Assembly: GCF_013087525.1 (NCBI RefSeq)
Contig: NZ_JABFCS010000002.1
Span: 62,001-126,000 of the forward strand
DNA length: 64,000 bases
Reading direction: 5' to 3'
Source: Ramlibacter montanisoli
GTDB taxonomy: Bacteria > Pseudomonadota > Gammaproteobacteria > Burkholderiales > Burkholderiaceae_C
The position numbers and the translations under genes were made by a program. A model generated the notes under the pieces. It was given only the letters and a program-made list of their open reading frames with translations. It searched no databases and had not been told where the DNA came from. This document shows positions 57,160 to 64,000 of this stretch, piece by piece. Position 1 is the stretch's first letter, and the number at the start of each line of letters is the position of its first letter.

Positions 57160-59322
57160 TCAGCCCGCCGCCCAGTGCCGGTTCTCCATCACCGCCAGGA
57201 TCTCCTTCGCCGCGCGCTCCGCCCCATCGGTCTCCACCGGCTTGTAGCGCACCGGCGCAGCCATCGTCTCCAGTGCCTTGTCCGCCAGCTCCCGCACCGA
57301 CAGCTCGCGGAACTTCACGGCGCAGTCCGCGCAGTAGTTGTGCAGGCGCTTGCGCACGTGGATGCACTGCTCGAAGTGCCGTTCCAGCGGGAAGCTGAGG
57401 AAGGGGCGGCGCGTGGCCACCAGTTCCATGCAGGTGCTCAGCCCGCCTTGCACCAGCGCGAGGTCGGAACACGCCAGGTGCTCGAACAGGTTGTGCACGT
57501 AGGGCAGCACGTCCAGCCCCTCGTGCTGCGGGAAGGCCTCGCGCGGCAGGCGCGGCCCGGCCACCAGCACCATGCGCAGCGAAGGCTCGGCGCGCTTCAT
57601 CAGCGGGAAGGTCTCGGCAATGCGATGCAGCAGCGGCGCGCCCACCGCGGTGCCGCCGACGGCCGCGATCACCAGCTTCTCGTCGCGGCGGTAGCCGTGG
57701 CGCGCGCGCAGCGCATCGGTGTCGGCCAGTGACTTCGGGTCGAAGGGCAGCGCATAGCCGGTGAAGGCGTAGTTGCGCCGCGTCCATTCCCGGATGACGG
57801 GCAGGCCCGGGCCGAAAGGCACTTCCGGCGTGTCCTCCACGTTGCCCACGAAGATCGCGCGGTCGCGGATCCAGGGATAGCGCGCCACGTGCTCGATGTC
57901 GTCGGCATTGCGGTCGGCGCACAGGAAGGCCTCGCGCTCGTTGCCCTCCTCCATCGGCAGGCAGCCGACGAAGTCGGTGAGGAACACGAAGGGCTGGCGC
58001 TTGAGCTCCGGGTTCTCGTGGTAGTGGTAGTCCACCTCCCAGGCCTCGTCGCCGATCACGATGTCGTAGTGCTCCTGCTGCAGCAGCTCGGCGAACACCA
58101 TGAAGTTGCGCGCCATCACCTCGTCCATCGTGCGCAGCGCGAAGAAGGCCTGCAGGTCGTGCTCGCCCGCCATGCGCTCGAAGTGCCGGCTCTCGTTGGC
58201 CAGGCGCGCGGTGATCGGGTGCACGCGCTCGCCCTCGCGCTCCAGGTAGGCCGATGCCGGCGGCACCGTGAACCAGTCCACCTCCAGGTCCGGCTGCTGC
58301 GCCCGCATCGCGCGCGCGATGGCGAGGTCGCGCTGCACGTGCCCGAGGCCGATCGCGCTGGAGACGAACAGCGCCTTGCGCTTGCGCGCCATCGCGCGCA
58401 CCCAGGTGGACCGCGGCGGCTGCAGGCCGGTGAACTCGCGCACCATGCGGCAGAAGGCGACCGGATCGCGCGCGGGCAGCAGGTGCCCGCCCTCGCCCAC
58501 CGTGACGAGCCGCGCGCCGGTGATCAGCTTCGCCGCCGTCTCGCCCTGGCTGTAGGGAACGCGGCCGTCCTTGTCGCCGTGGATCACGAGCGTCGGCACG
58601 CGCAGCGCCTGCGCCTGCGGCCGCATGTCGTTCCCCAGCCAACCGGCCAGACCCATCGCCACGTGCGCACCCTGGGCCGCCCAGCCATCGCGCACCGCGT
58701 CCTCGTAGGGCTTGGTGGAGTGCGGCTCGCTGAAGCAGACGGTGAAGAACTCGTCGAGGTAGGCCGGCCAGTCCGCCCGCATGCGCGCCAGGTTCTGCTG
58801 CACCGCCTCGACCATCTTCGGATGGTCCATGCGCCTTTCGATCCAGCCGCCCACCAGCATCAGGTGCGACACGCGCTGCGGCTGTTCGTGCGCCAGCCGG
58901 ATCGCGGTCATGGCCGTGGCGGAGATGCCGACCACGGCCGCGCGATCGACTTCCAGGCGATCCAGCACCGCCACGAAATCGGCGTAGTAATGGTCGAAGG
59001 AATACTGGTCCTGCGTGTCGGGCCGGTCCGAACGCCCGTTGCCGCGCAGGTCCATCACCACCACGCGGTAGTGCTGCGAGAGCCAGGGCAGCACGCCCCG
59101 CAGCATGTGCGAGTTCGCGATCTGGAAGATCGGCGCGAAAGCCAGCCAGGGGCCTTCGTCGCCGTGTTGCGCGTACCAGGACTGCACGCCACCGCGTTCG
59201 ACGAAGCCCTCGCGGCGCGGCGTGACCGTTTCGTAGGGATAGGGCTCGGGCAGCGTGCCCGGCTCGGGCAGCGCGCCGACGGTGCGCAGCAGCCTGGGCG
59301 GGATGGGTCGGTGTGCGTCCAT
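57160..59322 (-). CDS. fusion of alpha/beta hydrolase and MGT-type glycosyltransferase
   Basis: A 720-residue protein in one uninterrupted frame. Residues about 50-300 form an alpha/beta hydrolase: oxyanion region DLRGNGRSD, nucleophile Ser in VVGISATAM (a variant of G-x-S-x-G), Asp in HGDKDGRVPY and His in GEGGHLLP. After a short linker (WVRAMARKRK), residues about 320-715 form a GT1/MGT-like glycosyltransferase: SSAIGLGHVQRDLAIA at its start and the nucleotide-sugar motif VQGGLSTCMELVATRRP. AGGAGGA precedes the ATG, which overlaps the TetR stop. Substrate unknown. Confidence 0.87.
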   Translation of the reverse strand: MDAHRPIPPRLLRTVGALPEPGTLPEPYPYETVTPRREGFVERGGVQSWYAQHGDEGPWLAFAPIFQIANSHMLRGVLPWLSQHYRVVVMDLRGNGRSDRPDTQDQYSFDHYYADFVAVLDRLEVDRAAVVGISATAMTAIRLAHEQPQRVSHLMLVGGWIERRMDHPKMVEAVQQNLARMRADWPAYLDEFFTVCFSEPHSTKPYEDAVRDGWAAQGAHVAMGLAGWLGNDMRPQAQALRVPTLVIHGDKDGRVPYSQGETAAKLITGARLVTVGEGGHLLPARDPVAFCRMVREFTGLQPPRSTWVRAMARKRKALFVSSAIGLGHVQRDLAIARAMRAQQPDLEVDWFTVPPASAYLEREGERVHPITARLANESRHFERMAGEHDLQAFFALRTMDEVMARNFMVFAELLQQEHYDIVIGDEAWEVDYHYHENPELKRQPFVFLTDFVGCLPMEEGNEREAFLCADRNADDIEHVARYPWIRDRAIFVGNVEDTPEVPFGPGLPVIREWTRRNYAFTGYALPFDPKSLADTDALRARHGYRRDEKLVIAAVGGTAVGAPLLHRIAETFPLMKRAEPSLRMVLVAGPRLPREAFPQHEGLDVLPYVHNLFEHLACSDLALVQGGLSTCMELVATRRPFLSFPLERHFEQCIHVRKRLHNYCADCAVKFRELSVRELADKALETMAAPVRYKPVETDGAERAAKEILAVMENRHWAAG

Positions 59323-60014
59323 CACTTCCTCCTGCGACTGGATTCCCTGCGTGCGGCGGTGCCGCGCTCCACGTGGCGCAGCAGGGTCGCGACGGCCTGC
59401 AGCGCCTCGCGCTGGTGGCCCTCTTCCTCCGGGATGTCCAGCGCCATGCTGGCCTCCATCCCCATCCAGAACCAGCCGATCCACGCCGAGATCGCGCGCG
59501 CCGACACCGGCAGCTTCAGCCCGGACGCGCGGATGAATTCCGCAACCTCTTCCTCGATCAGCCGATGCCACGCCAGCATGCGCGGCGTGAACTCGCGGCG
59601 CAACTCGGGGTCGTGGAAGCTCGCGCCCATCAGCTCCATCAGCAGCTTGACGAAGCCGGAGCGCAGGTCGTCATCGTAGAAGTCGCAGGCCTGCCGCCAC
59701 TTGTCCGATGCAGTGGCCGACGCGTCGTACATGCGGCCCTGCCGCTCCAGCAGCCGGTTGTTCGCCTCGTCCAGCACGGCCAGCACCAGCTGCTGCTTGC
59801 CGTGGAAGTGGTAGCCGATCAGGGCGTGGTTGACCCCCGCGTCGGCCGCGATCTCGCGCACGTTCAGGTTCGCGTAGCCGCCTTCGACCAGGCGCCGCCG
59901 GGCCGCTTCCAGGATCAGCGCACGGGTGCTGGCCCCGTCGGCGCGCGGCGCCTTCCCGGGCGCATGCGGGCCGCGCCGGGCGGTTGGCCGACCTTGAACA
60001 GGTGATTTATCCAT
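59322..60014 (-). CDS. TetR-family transcriptional regulator
   Basis: A 230-residue TetR regulator. The helix-turn-helix is around residues 30-75 (VREIAADAGVNHALIGYHF, with the usual YHFHGK), and a helical ligand domain follows. It is the first gene of a two-gene unit with the hydrolase-glycosyltransferase fusion. A perfect palindrome covers its own start codon, which suggests tight self-repression and control of the fusion gene. Confidence 0.9.
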   Translation of the reverse strand: MDKSPVQGRPTARRGPHAPGKAPRADGASTRALILEAARRRLVEGGYANLNVREIAADAGVNHALIGYHFHGKQQLVLAVLDEANNRLLERQGRMYDASATASDKWRQACDFYDDDLRSGFVKLLMELMGASFHDPELRREFTPRMLAWHRLIEEEVAEFIRASGLKLPVSARAISAWIGWFWMGMEASMALDIPEEEGHQREALQAVATLLRHVERGTAARRESSRRRK

Positions 60015-60022
60015 CTGTTCAA
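59994..60022. promoter_or_regulatory. candidate TetR autoregulatory operator over the start codon
   Basis: TTGAACAG (59994-60001) and CTGTTCAA (60015-60022) are perfect reverse complements separated by 13 bases. The left arm is inside the first TetR codons and the right arm just upstream of the ATG at 60012-60014. A bound repressor would block both transcription and initiation of the regulator. Confidence 0.55.
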
Positions 60023-60157
60023 TCTAGAAGAGGGGCTGTGCCGTGTCAAGGGCGGGCGACCGCCGGCAGCGATTTCCTATACTGCGCCAAAAAGCCCGCG
60101 AGGAAAGGGCATGGCCACGGCGCAGCCGCAAGGCCTTCACACGACGGGGGAATCGCC

Positions 60158-63005
60158 ATGATCTTCTGGGGAATCGCCTGGGGCGCCGTGCTCGGCTACC
60201 TGTGGCCGGCTCGTTTCCTGGGCAACGACGGCCAGGTGCTGCTGGGGGCGGTGCTGGGCGCCATCGCCGGCTGGACCTTGCGCAGCGCCTTGCGCGCGGA
60301 GATCGCGCGGCAGCGGGCAGCAGCGCCTGCGACGGCGCCAGCTTCCGCCCCACCCGTGCCGCGGGCGGCCGCTCCCGTGGCGATTCCGCCGGAACCCCCG
60401 CGGCCCGTGGAACCGGGACCGGTCGCGGTGGCCGCCTCGCAGGCGGCGCCGCCGGCCTTCGAGGACACTGCGCCGGGCCTTCCCCTGCGCCCGCGCCGGC
60501 ACCCCGGCCGGCTGCTCCGCAGAGGCCCGACTTCGTCACCAGCGCCGTGCGCTCCGCGCGCGACTGGCTGCTGGGTGGCAACACCGTCGTGCGCATCGGC
60601 GTCGTGCTGCTCTTCATCGGCCTGGCCTTCCTCGCCAAGTACGCGGTGGAGAACGCGCTGGTGCCGCCCGAGCTGCGCCTGGCCGCCATCGGCGCCGCCG
60701 GCATCGCGCTGTTCGTCTTCGGCTTCCGCATGCGCAGCCGCGAGGGCCGGCAGGGCTATTCGCTCACGCTGCAGGGCGCGGGCATCGCGGTGCTGTACCT
60801 CACCGTGTTCGCCGCCTTCCGCCTGTACCAGTTCCTGCCGGCGGGCGCCGCCTTCGCCGCGCTCGGGCTGGTCTGCCTGTTCTCCACCGTCATCGCGCTG
60901 GCGCTGAACGCGCAGGTGCTGGCCTTCATCGGCTTTGCCGGCGGCTTCGCGGCGCCGGTGCTGGTGTCCACCGGCCAGGGCAACCACGTCGCGCTCTTCA
61001 GCTATTACGTGCTGCTGGGCGTGGCGATCGCCCTGATCGCGTGGCGCAAGGCCTGGCGCCCGCTGAACCTGCTCGGCTTCTTCTCCACCTTCGGCGTGGC
61101 GACGCTCTGGGGCGTGCTGAAGTACCGGCCGGAACAGTTCGAGAGCACCGAGCCCTTCCTGGTCGCCTTCTTTGCGATCTACCTGCTGGCCAGCCTGTTC
61201 TACGCACTGCGGCACGGCCACGGCGCGCGCAAGGCAGTCGATGCCACGCTGGTCTTCGGCACGCCGATCGTGGCCTTCGGCCTGCAGGCGGCGCTGGTGC
61301 GCGACATTCCCTACGCCGCCGCCTTCTCTTCGCTGGCACTGGGCGGCGTGTACGTCGCGCTGGGGTGGTGGACGCTGCGCCGCAGCCGCGGCGACGCGCA
61401 GGTCAATCGCTGGCTGTCGGAGTGCTTCGCCGCGCTGGCATTCGGCTTCCTCACGCTGGCCGTGCCGCTGGCGCTGGACGGCCGCTGGACCTCCGCGGTC
61501 TGGGCGGTCGAAGGTGCGGGCGTGTACTGGATGGGACGGCGCCAGGGCCGCTGGCTGGCGCGGGCCTTCGGCCTCGCGCTGCAGGGCTTCGCCGCGCTGC
61601 TGTTCCTCGATCGCTCGGTCGGCGCCGCCACCGCGGGCTGGCCCTTCGCCAATCCCACCTTCCTCGGTGCCGCGATGCTGGCCGGGGCGGCGCTGGCCAT
61701 CGCCTGGTGGTCGCGCGACCCGCTGGCCGAGGACCTGCCCAGCGCGCCGGCGCGTGCCTTCGCGCGGATCGAGGACGCGCTCTCGCCCGTGCTGTTCTGG
61801 ATCGGCTTCCTGTGGTGGATGGCCGCGCTGGGCCACGAGATCGGCCGCTACACGGTCGATCCGCAGGGCAGCTACATGGCGGTGTTCAGCCGCGCGCAGC
61901 AGCAGATGCTGCACATGGCCGCCTGGGTGCTGAGCGCCTTCGCGCTGCATCGCCTGGCGCTGCCGCAGCGCAACCCGCCGTGGACGGTGGCGGGCTCGCC
62001 GGCCTGGCTGGCGATGCCGGTGATGCTGTACATCGCGCTGTGGGGCATGGCCAGCGAGAACCACGTGTTCCAGGGCTTCGGCTGGCTGGTGTGGCCGCTG
62101 GCGATCGCGCTGCACCTCATCATGCTGCGCCGGCTCGATGCGGGCGCGCCGCAGCGCTGGTGGCCCTGGGTGCACGCGGGTGGCGTGTGGCTGCTGGTGC
62201 TGCTGGCCGGCAACCTGCTGGTGTTCGCGATCGGCAAGGCGCAGCTGTGGCGCACGGCCTGGGCCACGGTGATCCTGCTGGCGGCGGGCAGCCTCGTGCT
62301 GCTGGCGCTGGTGCTGGCGTGCGAACGGGCCCTGCAGCAGGGTCGCGGCACGCGCTGGCCGCTGGACCGCTTCGTGCGCGCCTATGCCTGGCGCGCGGCA
62401 ACGCCGCTGGCGATCGCGCTGGCGGCGGGCGCGCTGCTGGTGGGCGTGTATTCCAGCGGCGAGGCACGTCCCCTGCCCTACGTGCCGCTGCTGAACCCGA
62501 CCGACCTGGCCGTCGCGCTGGCGCTGTCGGTCTGCGCGCTGTGGCTGCAACGGCTGCGCGCGAGCGCGCTGGAACTGCCGCGCGACGTGCGCGGCCCGGT
62601 GCCGCTCGCGGTGCTGGCCGGCATCGCCTTCGTGGCGATCAACACGGTGTGGCTGCGCGTGGCACACCACTACGCCGGCGTCGCCTGGGACGCGCACAGC
62701 CTGTTCGCGTCCTTCGTGGTGCAGGCCGGCTACTCGATCCTGTGGACGCTGATCGCGCTGGTGCTGATGGTCGCGGCGCACCGCCGCGCGCGGCGCGCGC
62801 CCTGGATGCTGGGTGCGGGACTGCTGGCGCTCACGGTGCTCAAGCTGTTCGTGATCGACCTGTCCAACCGCGGCGGCTCGGAACGCATCGTGGTGTTCAT
62901 CGCGGTGGGCCTGCTGATGCTGGTGGTGGGCTGGTTCGCGCCGCTGCCGCCGGCGCAGCGCGGGCGCGAGGTGGCGCCGGACAGCGAACGCAGGGGGCCG
63001 CATGA
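60158..63005 (+). CDS. DUF2339 polytopic membrane protein (frameshifted as read)
   Basis: A protein of about 950 residues. A short N-terminal membrane segment (MIFWGIAWGAVLGYLW) and a Pro/Ala-rich linker precede more than twenty membrane helices typical of DUF2339. The frame breaks near 60475-60485 (one missing base), and again in a GGGGG run at 62993-62997, where a sixth G would end the protein at the TGA at 63003-63005. That stop overlaps the next ATG (ATGA). Without this correction the frame has no stop in the window. Function is unknown, possibly envelope related. Confidence 0.82.
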
Positions 63006-64000
63006 TGGTCATCGTTCGATTCGTGGCCGCGGCAGTCCTGCTCGTGGCTCCCCATGCGCAGGCCGCGGACGTCGAGCCGGCGACCTTCGCCTGGCGCGGC
63101 ACGCTGGACACCGCCGGCCAGAGCGGCCTGGTGCGCGCGACGGTGCCGGCCGATGCGCTGGCCCGGTTGCAGTCGCGCGATGCCGCCGACCTGCGCGTGT
63201 TCGACGGGCAGGGCCGCCCGGTCGCGTTCGCGCTGTCCCAGCCGCCCAGGCCGGCGGAGCAGCAGCGCCAGGAGACCGCGGCCTTCCGCGCGCTGCCGCT
63301 GCATGCCGCGCAGGCCGGCGCGAAACTGCCCAGGGGCGTGACGCAACTGCGCATAGCCGAGAGCGGCGAGCGCCGCTCGCTCTGGGTGCAGATGGGACAG
63401 GACGGACCGCAGGGCGCCGCGCCGGGCTCGCAAAGGCTGCCGGCCGCGCTGTTCGACACGCGCCAGCAGAAGGATCCGGTCAGCGGCTTCCTCGTGCGCG
63501 CGCGCATCCCCGCCAACGTGCCGGTGCGCTTCACTCTGTCCACCAGCGCGGACCTCGCGAGCTGGACGGCCGTGCCGGTGCAGGGACGCATCTTCCGCTT
63601 CGAAGGCGATGGCGCGCCTGCCAACGACCGCCTGGAATTGCAGGCGCCGCTGCGGCTGGAAGACCGCTACCTGCGCATCGACTGGAGCGGCCACGAAGGG
63701 GTCGCCGTCGATGCCGTCGTCGGCCTGCTCAAGGCCGCACAGCCGGAAGCCGCATACCCCGCGCTGGCCCTGCCCGCGCCGGTGGCCGACGGGCCTTCCG
63801 CGCTGGAGTGGCAACTCGGTTTCGCCACGCCGATCGCGCGGCTCGACCTGGGCACGGCGCGCGAGAACACCATCGTCCCGGTGCGCGTGCTCGGTCGCAA
63901 CCAGCCCTCGGAGCCCTGGCGCTGGCTGGGGAGCACGCTGGTCTATCGCCTCGGCGCCGCCGGCCAGGAGAGCACCAACATGCCGGCGGTGCTGGCGCGG
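63002..64000 (+). CDS. DUF3999 family protein (partial, runs off window)
   Basis: The first 333 residues of a DUF3999 protein. A signal peptide (cleavage near HAQAA, residue 20) is followed by a beta-rich periplasmic domain (LRVFDGQGRPVAFAL, LEDRYLRIDW). The frame is open to the window end. It overlaps the corrected DUF2339 stop by four bases; DUF2339 and DUF3999 genes are commonly paired, which supports a shared unknown role at the inner membrane. Confidence 0.85.
   Translation, partial: MMVIVRFVAAAVLLVAPHAQAADVEPATFAWRGTLDTAGQSGLVRATVPADALARLQSRDAADLRVFDGQGRPVAFALSQPPRPAEQQRQETAAFRALPLHAAQAGAKLPRGVTQLRIAESGERRSLWVQMGQDGPQGAAPGSQRLPAALFDTRQQKDPVSGFLVRARIPANVPVRFTLSTSADLASWTAVPVQGRIFRFEGDGAPANDRLELQAPLRLEDRYLRIDWSGHEGVAVDAVVGLLKAAQPEAAYPALALPAPVADGPSALEWQLGFATPIARLDLGTARENTIVPVRVLGRNQPSEPWRWLGSTLVYRLGAAGQESTNMPAVLAR

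Noticed and set aside
54662-58642. A 1326-codon open frame on the minus strand across xdhAB
   Set aside because: It lies antisense to xdhA and xdhB with intact cofactor motifs and has no recognisable domain; long shadow frames are expected at this GC content.
60196-63624. A 1142-codon open frame antisense to DUF2339
   Set aside because: Its composition is His/Arg/Gln rich and repetitive, as expected from the complement of a GC-rich membrane protein gene.

Overview
This is a very GC-rich bacterial chromosome segment of about 60 densely packed genes. Gene content and protein style (Bug/TctC receptors, TRAP and TctAB transporters, LolCD, xdhAB with guaD, REP-like palindromes at gene ends) suggest a betaproteobacterium of the Burkholderiales, probably Comamonadaceae (Ramlibacter/Variovorax-like); this assignment is inference. 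I see no rRNA, tRNA, CRISPR, transposase, integrase or phage gene.

Layout. 1-5.6 kb: ileS tail, lspA, Na/Pi-type transporter, a receiver protein, NUDIX, quinone oxidoreductase, EamA exporter. 5.7-13.2 kb: a sugar-acid catabolic operon on the minus strand (dctQMP TRAP uptake, 2-hydroxyacid dehydrogenase, RraA-like protein, KDG-type kinase, SDR, cupin) facing a divergent GntR regulator. 13.2-26.6 kb: an SDR lacking its catalytic Tyr/Lys, an SH3/M48 protease pair, FAA hydrolase plus ketopantoate-reductase-like gene, EamA, DUF3422, tctBA, a GspE/PilB ATPase, a spermidine-synthase-like gene, an unknown helical protein, tatD. 26.7-30.8 kb: anchored HtrA protease, MoxR, DUF58 and VWA genes. 30.8-37.9 kb: lolDC, a conserved protein ahead of recJ, two small unknown genes, a pyrroline-2-carboxylate-reductase-like gene, dcd. 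37.9-57.1 kb: a purine uptake and breakdown region (guanine deaminase, two BMP-type receptors, nucleoside ABC transporter, adenine-deaminase-type enzyme, LysR, xdhAB), interrupted by a ThDP enzyme/TctC/VOC cluster and an unknown gene. 57.2-64 kb: an alpha/beta-hydrolase-glycosyltransferase fusion with its TetR regulator, then a DUF2339/DUF3999 membrane pair running off the end.

The purine genes fit together as import of purines, deamination of adenine to hypoxanthine and guanine to xanthine, then oxidation by xanthine dehydrogenase. The TRAP operon is a self-contained uptake-catabolism-regulator unit of unknown substrate.

A caution covers the whole annotation. Thirteen genes that otherwise look intact are split by 16 single-base frame changes. 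Thirteen of these look like one missing base, several of them in short homopolymers. The simplest reading is uncorrected indels in the assembly, so I annotate those genes as single frameshifted CDSs rather than as true pseudogenes.
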